A DNA stretch of 64,000 nt from Lepeophtheirus salmonis (taxonomy: Eukaryota > Arthropoda > Copepoda > Siphonostomatoida > Caligidae): positions 15,404,363-15,468,362 of the forward strand of contig NC_052135.2 of NCBI RefSeq assembly GCF_016086655.4. Reading direction: 5' to 3'. Each line of letters begins with the position of its first letter. Within the stretch, counting starts at the first letter, position 1. Below, one piece after another: positions 1 to 10,075 of this stretch. A model generated the notes under the pieces. It ran no database searches. It was given only the letters and a program-made list of their open reading frames with translations, and was not told the origin of the DNA. The position numbers and the translations under genes are program-made.

Positions 1-828
1 TAAAGATGTGGACTAGTTCTTCAGTAACTAAAGACTATGAAACTTAAGTTATTTAATTTTTAATTATTATTTTGTTTAATTTTGTCTTTATTATTAGTTT
101 GATAAATTTCGGTTTTTTAAGCTTAAAATTTTTATGTTTTATGCGATGTGCTTAGCTTTTGGTTTTGTGGAAAAGTTTATATTTTATTATAATAAAGTTA
201 CGCCGAGTGAGCAAGAAAAAAAACAAAATAAACAACATTTTATGGGAAGAGTTGTAGATTTTTGAAACAAAACTCAATATGAATTGCATATTTGATATTT
301 CAAAATATAAATCAAAAACCAAGAGCCCTTTGAAATATAATCCTCTGGATGGCCCTCAAGGCTAAATTATATTTTATAACTATTATTTAAAATAATAAAG
401 AATCAGAACCACTAATTTTTACTAGAATCGCGCTGGAATCGGTATTGGATTTTTTTTTTTGGAATTGTCCAATTACTATTTATTACCCCCTCCTTGTCCT
501 TGGTGATACACAGTCTGAGACCAAACAATTTGGTGCCTCAAGACGTTACGTAATTATGTATTTACATTCATTCCCTTGCATTTGGCTGATTTTAAACTAC
601 GTTAACTACTTTGTCTTAAATGAAATTGATATTTTTCTAAATTTTTAGCAATAAAAATAAGAAATAACTGGGTACCGGCTCGTAAAAATAGATGTACCAC
701 TATTATAGATTATTTTTTCGAGGTATAGTGACTGTAATTCGTAAATTTACGATATCTCACGCGACAGCTGACTTCTTAAGCTTTCGAATAAGCTATAGCA
801 ATCGCCTCTATCATTTCTGTAAACAAAA
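1..828. other. AT-rich sequence, no gene seen
   Basis: This stretch is very AT-rich with homopolymer runs. A 67-codon open frame at 445-648 has low-complexity composition and no recognisable motif, so I do not call it. No RNA gene, TIR or tandem array was recognised. Confidence 0.6.
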
Positions 829-1310
829 ATGGAAGCAAAAATAAATCAGATTGCTGCTTTTATTTGTGCCGGCCACAGCACACCTGAAATTGTCAAGATT
901 GTTGGGATCGAGGGGCACACCGTCTACAGGGTCAGAAAGCTCATGGAAGAGAGGAAAATCCTAAAGTTGAGTACGGTAGTCGAAGGTTGGCCAAATTGAC
1001 CCGAGAAGTGGCCAAGAAGGCGTGTGAGGCCAAGCCCACCATGCCCATGGCTAAATTTGCGAAACAGAAGTCAGTGGCTCCCTCCACTGTGCCCAAGGCG
1101 ATCAAGTCCGCCGGGGAAAAAGTCCAAGAGGTACGTGAAAAGACCATTAATGACAAGTATCATGGCATGGCAACTGTGTGATTTTCTTCTCGGTTGAAAA
1201 ACATTCACTATCGACCCCGTCTTCAACAAGCAGAACAATCTGGTTTTTTGCTTTGAAGGCACTTCTAAATACCTCTACCACGTGTCCCAAATAAAATGTC
1301 CATAGCTGGG
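829..1310 (+). pseudogene. Tc1-like transposase fragment (IS630-Tc1-mariner), frameshifted
   Basis: Translation from the ATG at 829 gives an N-terminal helix-turn-helix-like start (MEAKINQIAAFICAGHSTPE...) that stops after about 52 codons. The homology continues in another frame from 987 (MAKLTREVAKKACEAKP...), which looks like the second DNA-binding helix-turn-helix of a Tc1-like transposase. Around 1183-1260 the catalytic region appears as FFSVEK followed, after another frameshift, by TFTIDPVFNKQNN. In related elements the first motif is FSDEK, so the first catalytic Asp is changed to Val. The DDE/DDD core downstream is missing. No convincing terminal inverted repeats were found, so the ends are approximate. 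The island is clearly GC-richer than its surroundings, typical of transposon remnants in this window. It most resembles the element at 53832-55038. Confidence 0.75.
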
Positions 1311-1924
1311 TGGTTTACAAACGGTGAGTAGTGAGATATTTCATAGAAAGTAATCAATATACATTTTAATTTATAGTCGTTATTTTATACGCAAAATCAG
1401 AGCAATAATTTTTCAATAGACAAATATTCATTTTATTTTAGTCAGCCTGAAATATAAAAATAATTACACTTATAATCAAGAAATTTTTTTTTAGTAATCT
1501 TTTGTAAAAAATAGTTAAAAATAACCCCGTTGAGACAATCGATCCATGTTTTTTTCCCCATCATCGTTCATTTGTTCAAAAATAAATAGAAAGCATGAAT
1601 CTCTAAGGCTGCTACTATTATTTTTATTACAATACTCATATTAGTGACATACTAAAAATTCATCAAAATCGGTCTACGAATGGATTAAATATTAATGAAG
1701 TAGGTAATGTATATGGTTTAAAAATTAAAAAAAGTAGAACATATTACAATAACATCTGACAGTTTGAGTGACTTCGAAAACTTTGACAACTTTAACAAAA
1801 TATTATGGAGAGAAAACAAATGATGTTACAAAAAATATATTTTATTATTAAATGTAGTTAAATGGCGTTTCTATAGCATGAATCTAACTTTTTAAAATTT
1901 GGCTCATATGTAAATGTTCCTTTA
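1311..1924. other. AT-rich sequence, nothing recognised
   Basis: No open frame with coding character, TIR or tandem array was seen. Confidence 0.5.
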
Positions 1925-2240
1925 GCAAAAGAGTGCTCAAGAGCACGATCTCAACCGGTTCTCTAATCAGAATAAAACATAGCCGTACGTACGTAACTCA
2001 GAATTCTAAACAGCTTCTATTTTATGTCTGAAAGATGTATCTGTTTATTAAATGAATACCGTATGCGTTTTTATCACCGGACATACAACTAGTTATGATA
2101 TTATATTATAGTAAAAATGAATAGCTTTGGATTTTTCATGTTTAATGTTTTTAATGTTAAAATTATTTTTTGAAATAAATACCATATGCGTTTTTAATAG
2201 CGGACATATAAATATAATATTATATTATAGTAGATATCCG
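1925..2240 (+). repeat. Interspersed repeat R, copy 1 (plus a partial duplicate of its end)
   Basis: The segment carries the words CTTCTATTTTATGTCTGAAAG, ATACCGTATGCGTTTTTAT and CGGACATACAAC, ending in a TATTATATTATAGT tail. The same words in the same order occur at 33960-34272. The end portion (ATACCATATGCGTTTTTAATAG ... TATTATATTATAG) is repeated at 2178-2232, giving a local duplication. No coding capacity is seen. Confidence 0.7.
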
Positions 2241-2299
2241 CAGATAAAAATGCATAGGGTATTTATGTATATAAAAAAAAAGACAAATGCATACTTCCG

Positions 2300-2530
2300 T
2301 TATAAAATAAGCTGTTCAGATTTATGAGTTACGCATCTAGGACTATGTTTCATTATGTTCAGACCATATTCCTTGGCTCGGGGGCACGTTTGTTTTTTAC
2401 AAATAAGTTTATTTTTTTCATTAAACAAGATCGATTCCCTGGTTCTCAAAGTTTTTTTTAAAGTAAAAGCTGTTGATTCAAAATGCAACAAAAAAATTAA
2501 TAATCGAAACAGTAAGAACATATTTTGAAT
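2300..2530 (-). repeat. Interspersed repeat R, copy 2, inverted
   Basis: The reverse complement matches the upstream half of repeat R at 34000-34170: both have a poly-purine 'AATGAAAAAAAT.AACTTATTTGT' segment, an 'AGCC.AG.GAT.TGGTCTGA' segment and 'ATGAAACATA'. It lies next to, and opposite to, the copy at 1925-2240, so the two form a loose foldback. Confidence 0.65.
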
Positions 2531-2755
2531 AAGAATTAAAGAAGGTAATTAGGGAGCGTGTTAGTGAGTTAGTCTTAGTAGGCATCTTCATTAATGTGTA
2601 AGATGGAAAATATATCTAATTATTTCAATTATAATGGCCAAAGGATTTTAATAACTTCAAATGTTGTCTATCGACAAGTTTTAATAAATTCTGGAGTTAT
2701 TTAAAGCATTAATGAAATGTATAATACGTGTACTTCCTAGTCAAGTATAGTAATA

Positions 2756-2912
2756 GGTCAAATTTTGGTGGAGGAACGGCCAAGGTAGAAAATGCTTAAT
2801 TGCCCTATGGACTCTTCATTATTGTCTTTATTGTTGTTTGTAGATTTTGTGGAGTATCATTTCTACTTTGCCTTTTTAACCGATACTCCACCAAAAATCG
2901 ACCTAAAGACCC
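2756..2912. repeat. Foldback MITE-like repeat T, copy 1
   Basis: The left arm GGTCAAATTTTGGTGGAG (about 2757-2774) is inverted near 2893-2908 as CTCCACCAAAAATCGACC. The similarity extends inward for about 40 bp, including AAGGTAGAAA versus TTTCTACTTT. A nested perfect 9-bp stem TGGAGTATC / GATACTCCA is present. A related copy lies at 60635-60800. No coding capacity is visible. The small size and terminal inverted repeats suggest a non-autonomous DNA transposon. Confidence 0.65.
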
Positions 2913-3498
2913 ATGGAAAAACGATACAAACAATTGGGAAGGTTCCATGGGTCAATAAGGCATAGTTAAGGATTTTTATTTCTCCCCCCCCAACAAGAAC
3001 GGTAAAAGTTAAAATATACAGAAGATTATTATTAAAAAAACAATGCTTGACATTCTTTAATTTTTTTAAATTTATGCTTGATACTTTTTTTTCCTTTTTT
3101 TCAACTACTAAATATAGTTATGAAATTGGCGGCACAAATTGTAAAAAAATCATAAGTTCCAAAGTCACTTCTAATTACATGCTGATTAATTTTCCAAAAA
3201 GTAAATAAATGCATCAACTACTCACGCAATCTTATGAGTTATTAGTTAAATAAATTACTAACATGTGCAATTAAATCTCTTTTCTTTTTTTCAAATAACA
3301 TCAACTAGATTTTTAAGCGACAAAATTTAAGTAATGTTATGTTTATAAAGTTTTTTTGAGTTTTGATTTGTTAAAAGTCTGTTTTTTGAGGATAATTAAT
3401 TTAGCCTATAAAAAAATTATTATTTTAATGGGTTTCTATATTTATGGTAAAAATACAGCAAAGCCATTACTTCTCCTTATCATTTAATCCTTCAAATA
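2913..3498. other. AT-rich spacer
   Basis: A poly-C run near 2984-2992 and T-rich runs are present, with no gene. The flanking sequence continues directly into the Tc1 derivative at 3499. Confidence 0.5.
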
Positions 3499-3946
3499 CA
3501 GGTGTGCGCGTCTAAAACAGAATACTCCTTTAAATTTTAGGAGTTTTTCCTTGTCTACAGGCTTGAGAGCTTGACGAGGGGTTCTCTTGTAGACCTTAAC
3601 ACCAAGATCTTTCTTAACTAGCCGGTCCATGGTCTTTCTGCTGACGTTGAACTCCCTGGAGAGGCCGCTGACGGTCACCTTGCCTCTCTTGTCCTCGACA
3701 TACTTTTTCACGGCAGCAACCATTTCGTCCGACCTTCGAGGTCCTGACTTAGATCTTGTGGCCGCCTCCGGAGTCCCTTTGGCTACCACGCTGTAAATGG
3801 TTGGTGGTTCTGCAGTTCAGAACCTTGGCAATTTCAGCGGGAGTTTTTCCCCTCGCGGTAAGTTCCAAAATTGCGACTCGACGTCTCTCCATATTATCGG
3901 CTGTTGTTTCACTGTTGCTATTTAGATTTTGCTTGAGTTTTGTTTA
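3484..3946 (-). pseudogene. Truncated Tc1-like transposase, DNA-binding domains only
   Basis: Reading antisense, a start near 3892 gives MERRRVAILELTARGKTPAE, a first helix-turn-helix. After a frameshift near 3780-3795 a 101-codon open frame continues (3789-3484) with KKYVEDKRGKVTVSGLSREF and NVSRKTMDRLVKKDLGVKV, a second helix-turn-helix typical of paired-like Tc1 binding domains. The frame then reads straight into the TIR (…GVFCFRRAHLYLKD) and stops just outside it, so there is no catalytic domain. The coding part sits in a GC-rich island. Such a two-domain DNA-binding remnant could in principle bind the element's TIRs, but no promoter or expression can be inferred. Confidence 0.8.
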
Positions 3947-4061
3947 CAACTAGTCAGGACCCTTGCCTCGAAGTATAAATTGAGTTTCAACATAATAAAA
4001 TCACAAATATGTCCATGGCCTAAAATTTAAAGGAGTGTTCAGTTTTAGACGCGCACACCTG
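3499..4061 (-). mobile_element. Non-autonomous Tc1-like element, complete with TIRs and TA duplication (563 bp)
   Basis: Both ends match as terminal inverted repeats of about 43 bp with two mismatches, beginning CAGGTGTGCGCGTCTAAAAC at 3499 and as its reverse complement ending at 4061. TA flanks both sides (3497-3498 and 4062-4063), the target duplication expected of Tc1/mariner. The interior holds only the N-terminal DNA-binding part of a transposase, antisense. The catalytic DDE/D domain that would normally follow is absent, so the element could only move in trans. It is probably an internal deletion derivative of a longer element of about 1.1-1.3 kb. Confidence 0.92.
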
Positions 4062-4494
4062 TATATAATTTTAATTTTAAGACTGTCTAATTTCAGGATT
4101 GAATAATTAATTATCAAATTAGTAAGAGTAAATACTATTCAAATATGAAGTATTTTAATTTTATATTTATCTGCTTGTACTCATCCCCAAATATTAATCA
4201 AACTGTAAAAATAATTAAAAAACCTATATTAATAAATTCTTCAGAACCTGATATAATATTCCAAAAAATGGGTCATGAGCGTTGTTTACTCATATTAGTT
4301 TCTAAACAAAGGGACAAACAGTAGTCTTGGGGGCAAAATAATTCAACTCTTTAAAGGATGATATTATTTAAAATCAAATATAGCTATGTTAATTGCACAA
4401 AGAACATTAGGAAATATAATTTTATTGAAAATTAAGAAGGAATACCCTTTTTAATTTATTAATGTGGCTCACCCAAGCTACAGTCTATCACACC
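4062..4494. other. AT-rich sequence, nothing recognised
   Basis: No coding or RNA gene was seen between the Tc1 derivative and the AT array. Confidence 0.5.
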
Positions 4495-4790
4495 ATTTTA
4501 CGCATAATATATCAGGAGCATTTGCAGGGGGGAGGCTAGGGGGCTGTAGCCCCCCCCCCTCACCAAAAAATTAAGGAATTATTACTTTTTTTTACAATTT
4601 TTATTCCAACAAATTAAATTTTTTGTAAATAGCTATGGATTTTCGAATTTTTCTGAATAACTAGATTTTTAAACATTTTTTCCATAAAAATCATTGTTTG
4701 ATTTTTTTTGTGAATAGCTGTGAATTTAATATTTTAAATTAAATTTTTGAATTTTTTGAATTTTTAATTATTTTCCGAAAATTTTATTTT
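4495..4790 (-). repeat. AT-rich array family, copy 1, with C/G-rich terminus
   Basis: At about 4511-4557 the left end has a G-rich then C-rich palindromic end (CAGGAGCATTTGCAGGGGGG ... GGGGGCTGTAGCCCCC). This leads into AAATTAAGGAATT and then degenerate units built from 'TTTTTTG...AATTTTTGAATTTTT' with 'AGCTATG/AGCTGTG' words. The same terminus and array occur in the other orientation at 44210-44480, 37256-37680 and 26620-26835. Confidence 0.7.
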
Positions 4791-5689
4791 ATGGGCGTTT
4801 TTGAGCGAGAATATGTGCTTCTCATGCTCGCTTTTAATTTTTGAGCGCCTGAGCAGAAAAAAATGGAACGATTGACAGGCAAAATATTTGAATGGGTTTA
4901 TTCTCAAATGACGTCTTTTTACTCCAGAACTTACTTCATAGTTAATTACACAACCTTTTTGAATTCTGCAATGTAAAAAATAATGCATATGGTACGAAGA
5001 AAAATGTTTATTTTTTTTAAAACAACTAAATTTTGACAAAATTGATCCATTTGTCGTTTTTTGCTTAAAAAAAATGAACGGAATGGCAAAAAATGAACAA
5101 ATTTATACAAACTTACAGGAATTTCTTGTAAAAAAACAAATGAACTTTAAAAAGTGTGAACGTGTAGAAACCTTTAAAGTATTCTTTAGAAATATTCTTG
5201 TAGTTTATATACATAAATTTTAACTTTCAATGACTTGTCATAAATTCTTACAAAATTATTTCATCACAACAGTTAAGTTAATAATTGAAAAAAGTAAACT
5301 ATCCCTTCATGACCAAATGGCAATTAAATGGTATTAAATAGACATTTATTCTCAGAGTAAATTTACTTATTTGAGCGAGGAATGAACAATTTTACAATAT
5401 CATGACAAAAAATAAAGTAAAACCCCAGCAAACAAAAACTTTAGCAAAATTTTTTCAATCAACTCATTAAATTGGATCTGTAGTGTTAAGGTTTTTGTTG
5501 AAGAGAGTGAGCAATTACTATCTGGTTCCTCTGTTTCATTTTATGTGCTACTTCAAAGCTATAAAACAAACTGTACTTGTTAGTTTGAGCAGATTCCTTG
5601 TCTTGCTTTTTTGTTGTATGGAAGCTGAACAGTGTTTCATATTTCAAAAGCTGTTATCTTTATTGGAGAAAAGTTTAAAAAAAGAAAAT
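4791..5689. other. AT-rich spacer, no gene seen
   Basis: Short open frames on both strands here (such as 4764-5039 and 5483-5692) are low in complexity and carry no recognised motif. Confidence 0.5.
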
Positions 5690-6440
5690 TAAATTTTTTG
5701 GAAAAAAATTCAAAAATTATATTATTTGTAATTTAAAAAAAAATCCACTGCTGTTTACAAAAAATAAATGTTTTTGGAAAAATATTTCAAAAATAAAGGT
5801 TTTTAATAAATAATTCATATATAAAATTTTTTGGAGAAAAATTTCAAAAATACTAAATTGTTCACAGAAAATTAAATTTTTTGGATAAAAAAAAATCAAA
5901 AATTAAATTTTTAAAATAAAATTGTCTTATAAAATAATTAAAAAATGAATTTTTTTGGAAAAAATTTAAAAAAAACACTATTATTTACAAAAAATTAATT
6001 TTTCGGAAAAAAGTTCAAACATTATTTTTTTTTTAATCGACTGCTGTTCACAAAAAATAAATTTTCGGGAAAAAAATTCAAAAATTGAATTTCTGAAATT
6101 AAATTTGTTATTAAATAATTGATATATGAAAATTTTTGGAGAAAATTTCAAAAATACTCAATTATTCACAGAAAATTATATGTTTTTGAAAAAATTTAAA
6201 AATTAAAATTTGATTTTAAAATTATTTCAAAAATCCACAACTATTCTCAAATGATATATTTTTTTTAATTTAGAAAATCTCCAGCTGTTCCCAAAAAATA
6301 ATTTTTGGGAAATATATTTCAAATGCATTATTTTTGAAATTAAATTTTAATTTAAATTTCAAGTATTAAATTTTTTCACAAAAAATTTGAAAGATAAAAT
6401 TTTCTAGTAAAAAGCAAAAGTTTCTAATTTTGGGAGTGGA
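5690..6440 (+). repeat. AT-rich array family, copy 2 (longest, about 750 bp)
   Basis: Degenerate tandem units of roughly 50-60 bp are built around CTGTTCACAAAAAATAAA, TTTTTGGAAAAAAATTC and AAAAAT. The array ends in TTCTAGTAAAAAGCAAAAG (about 6399-6420), a motif also seen at 37562, 44399 and, in part, 60123. It contains only low-complexity open frames. Confidence 0.75.
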
Positions 6441-8379
6441 GCTATTATTACTATTTTTTTTTTTGATAACTTAGAAAAGTTATAAATAACAATTGTAATC
6501 GCAAATTGAACGTTATTTGCATCATATACTTTATTTGGAGGTATTTTTGTCCTGGAGAGAGCGCTGGGGTATCCACGTTTTGTGAGTGTCATGGAACCAT
6601 TAAATAGCTTTAGTTTCTTTTTTTTTCACTTAATAAATTGAGTGAAAGAAACTTGTTTGAAAATACTTTGCTCATTATATTATATAGGAAAATGAGTTTA
6701 AAAAATAAATCATTCTTATAATTTTATTTTGTTATCAACGATATTATTTAGTTAAATAAAATGTATAATACTTTTAAGATTTGAGAAAATATTAATTCAA
6801 ATTTGAACTTTGATGTTATGTTGTACAAATTATATATTAGCGTATTTTGTTATTACATTTTATAAGTGTTTGAAGTGAATGTCAAGCATCATTACAGTTC
6901 TTTTCAACTAACTGGTTCATTTTTGAAGAATTTATTATCAAGAATGCCTCATCTTCCCCGCTCTACAGATATATATATATATATATAGAGGATATCTGCT
7001 TGAATATGTTACTTTAACGTCAGAAATTTTAAACTGATATTATGGACTAAGAACCTATGCATGGATTACTCAGCATGTGAAGCATGAATTAGTCTATCTT
7101 TTACCTATTTTAATGCAAAAAATCATTATTACCGCCTCTACTCAAACTGAAGACAAAGTTGGGTTCATATTTCTTTAATTTCAAATAGATTTTGATAATT
7201 TATTGTGACAGCAAACTCAAACATTTGCTTCCTGATATTTATCTATTGCATTATTTTTTAGATATAACTGCTATGAACTGTCTTCAATTGGAATAACTTA
7301 TGATTACATTAATGAATGATCAGCCGATGTAGAATAATTCACCTATAAAATAACATGTCGGAATACACTTATAATTTCTTTTTCAATTCTATAATTATTA
7401 TTTTTATTTGAAAATTGTATCATATTTATTATAAACATTTTTATTATTTTTCGATGGGATGATGAGTTATTATTTTTCTAGATTGAAGAGGCATTTCTTT
7501 TTTTTTTTCATTTTGTGCTACTAAAAAGTTTATAATCATTATATTGAAAAATGTATTGGGTATTATGGAAAAAAAAGAACTAAAGAATTTGTCTGATTTG
7601 CAGTCCTTTGTTTAATTGTTACTTCTGTTTTTAATCCTAAAGATGTTATTGCATTTTTTCTTAAGATACGTCTTTTTAGTTTTCCATTTGTCCATCTAGG
7701 TTCTGATTCAAAATCTTCATATTTAAAATGAAGAGAGAAAACAACTTTTTTGGAGCTATCAACTGATTTACTTTCTATGAACAATAATAATTGATTATAA
7801 AAGCTCATCAGATATTAATAGAATAAATATAAGTATAGAATTTTTATAAGTAAATTATAAATTGGTATACCTAATTTCCGTTTATTAATAATTTCCATGT
7901 TTGATGTTGGAAATTTATGGGAAGAAACTTTTATTTTATTATCTCTGAGCTTCTGACTGGATGTTTTACTTGTGTGGTAACAAGGAACCACACATTTTGA
8001 AGCTATATTTTACGTCTAGGAAGAGCTATCACCTTCTATACAAATTATATTTTTATTTTTAACTAATTGACAATAAATAATATAACTTAATGAATCAAAA
8101 CGGTAATGGTTATAATAGAGGGGTTGTGTGATTTTAAAAGTGAATAGTTTATTCATATGCTAAGGAATCCATGTTCATACATACTTTAATGTTTCTTCCT
8201 CGCATTTTATGACTTGAAATTTTTATATAAAGTTTTTTTGTTTTACAAACATGAGTAAAGAAAATCACACAAATTATAGCTGCATAATAATAGAAAATAT
8301 AATCATAGTTTAAAAAACATATATTACTTTGAGTTTCATTCATTATAAAAATAGTTATACCTTGTAAAACGACCAACAT
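6441..8379. other. AT-rich sequence with a (TA)n microsatellite
   Basis: A (AT)n run lies at about 6969-6988. Open frames at 7563-7808 (minus) and 8149-8406 (minus) are short and featureless. No gene is supported in this 1.9 kb. Confidence 0.5.
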
Positions 8380-8580
8380 CTTTGTCAGAGAAGTGTCGAT
8401 CCTCAATTCTACTCTATGTTCTTTCTAGATACAGATGAGTAGAGTTTGTGTGTATTTCTTTCCTCTCACAGCTGCTTGCAGTTCATTTCATGAAACGCTA
8501 CAATGCTCTCTTTTTAAATATTTTTCAAATTGTCAGGGTTAGCATGTCAATTTTTGCTTGCTACTTATTGTTTTCATACC
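8380..8580 (+). repeat. Interspersed repeat W, rearranged copy
   Basis: It begins with TCGATCCTCAATTCTACTCT (8395-8414), which is the reverse complement of the head of this family. It then continues with the tail in the forward direction (GAGTAGAGTTTG, TTTCTTTCCTCTCACAGCTGC, CAAATTGTCAGGGTTA). The head is thus inverted relative to the tail compared with the copies at 14345 and 20265. Confidence 0.6.
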
Positions 8581-8659
8581 AAAAGTTCTGAACTTTTATA
8601 TCTAACTATAAAACTAAAATAAAGCATAATATTGATATTAAATCGAAAGCAACTTTATA

Positions 8660-9403
8660 AATTATTTCTCTCTGTTTGGCATTCGTTTGAATCGAGGAAG
8701 GGGAGTGATTTTCAAAAAATGAACGAAAAATAATTTCGTTTGTTGATTAAACATTACTTTATAAAAGGCAAAACGCTGCAGGAGACGAAAAAAAGGTTGA
8801 TAAACATTATGGAGACTCTGCACCTTCAATTCGAACAGTTTATAAGTGGTTTCAAAATTTTCGAGTGGCCATATGAGCACAAGTGACGCAAAACGTTCCG
8901 GACATCCTGTTAAAGCTACTACTCCAGAAATCATTGATAAAATCAATGATATATTGATGGGGACTTAAGAATGAAGGTGCTTGAGATTGCTAGTGCTCTG
9001 GGCATTTTGAGTTGGAAACCTTTTTCCATTAATTTTGCGACCACAACTGCTGAGGGGTGAGCTGGTGCATTCTATTGATGGAAAATGACTTTTTTTATGG
9101 GGCAATCGTAGGTGTTGTTCTTGCAGCTCGGTTTTCAAACGGTCCAAATACGATTAAGAAAATGCACCTGTAATAGTTTAACGCTTTTCTAAATAGTCGA
9201 TGAGGATTATTCCTTGAAAATCGAAAAGAAAGTCGTCATAATCTTTCCGGCCAATTCCTCGATTCAAACAAAAAGAAATAGACCGATCTGGCTGAAAGTT
9301 GGTGTCTGTTCTTTCAAGAGATGTTAATTACTAAACATAACCTTGATACGTGCTAGTAGTGCCATCTCTTGGACTTTGTACATACTTTTCAAACGACCCT
9401 CGG
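8660..9403 (+). mobile_element. Mariner (DD34D) chimera: 5' half forward, 3' half inverted
   Basis: From about 8665 the sequence has mariner 5'UTR (CATTCGTTTGAATCGAGGAA) and then an N-terminal transposase from the ATG at 8719. There is a stop at codon 5 (TAA where Gln is expected) and frameshifts. Recognisable pieces are FIKGKTLQETKK, TVYKWFQNF, STSDAKRSGHPVKATTPEI and DLRMKVLEIASALG, the mariner helix-turn-helix region. At about 9004 the orientation flips. The remainder reads antisense as the catalytic-domain middle (LIDYLEK, DRLKTELQE, SSCGRKINGK), followed by another mariner 5'UTR and a terminal repeat ending near 9403 (rc: CGAGGGTCGTTTGAAAAG). The left TIR is missing. The same junction exists at 21077-21605. 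Confidence 0.8.
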
Positions 9404-9739
9404 ATAAGGAAATTCTACTATTCATTTTCCAGACAAATTTATTGCTTTTTACAAGAGAGATGATTTTCTCTGGAACAATATTTTGTAAGCAACCATTGAA
9501 TATTTTAAGAAGAATTAAATTTGATACTTGACACAAACTTTTGTGTCCAAAGGGATTGTGGAATATTAAATGAGGATTCCAAAAAATTTTATTTGTATAT
9601 ATTATGTTTCAACATCCCTTGGATACTTTTATTATGTAAACAATAATTTATAACTTTTTTAATACTAATTTACATATTTTTTCAATTATAATTAGCTAAG
9701 CTACGTATATAGAAGTAATACTTAACAAAAATAAACTCT
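9404..9739. other. AT-rich spacer
   Basis: A pair of overlapping 60-70 codon open frames on opposite strands (about 9324-9536) overlaps the mariner UTR and is not a gene. Nothing else is recognised. Confidence 0.5.
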
Positions 9740-10075
9740 ACCCTCTGCAGAAATAGACTTCTTTACTCTTTTCCTAAGCATTTGCATAATTGGATTATGT
9801 TTCACGCTGACATAATGTCCCAGTGCTTCTTCAAAAATATCTTCAGGTTGGTGATATCTTGGTTGTAGGCAGAAAATACCTTTTTCTCAATGATGCTCTA
9901 ATCATAATAGTCAAGGGGATTCAGTTTTGGTGATGAGGGAGGCAAAGCTCCTTTGATTAAATTCCCCTAATTCTCTTTTTTCGTAGGATTGAGTGGCGTT
10001 GGATATGTGGCATAGAGTGTATCTTCAGTTTGATTGGGTCTATTGGTTTAATAAGCTGATTTGAGTGGTTCTCCT
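9740..10075 (-). pseudogene. Tc1-like transposase C-terminal remnant
   Basis: Read antisense, the stretch around 9960-9760 gives GALPPSSPKLNPLDYYD, then SIIEKKVFSAYNQDITNL and HWDIMSA. This matches the block after the second catalytic residue in DDxD Tc1-like transposases (SPDLNPLDYYVW...E..). The first Asp of the SPDLN motif is Lys, and stops interrupt the frame. The N-terminal half and TIRs were not found. Confidence 0.65.
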
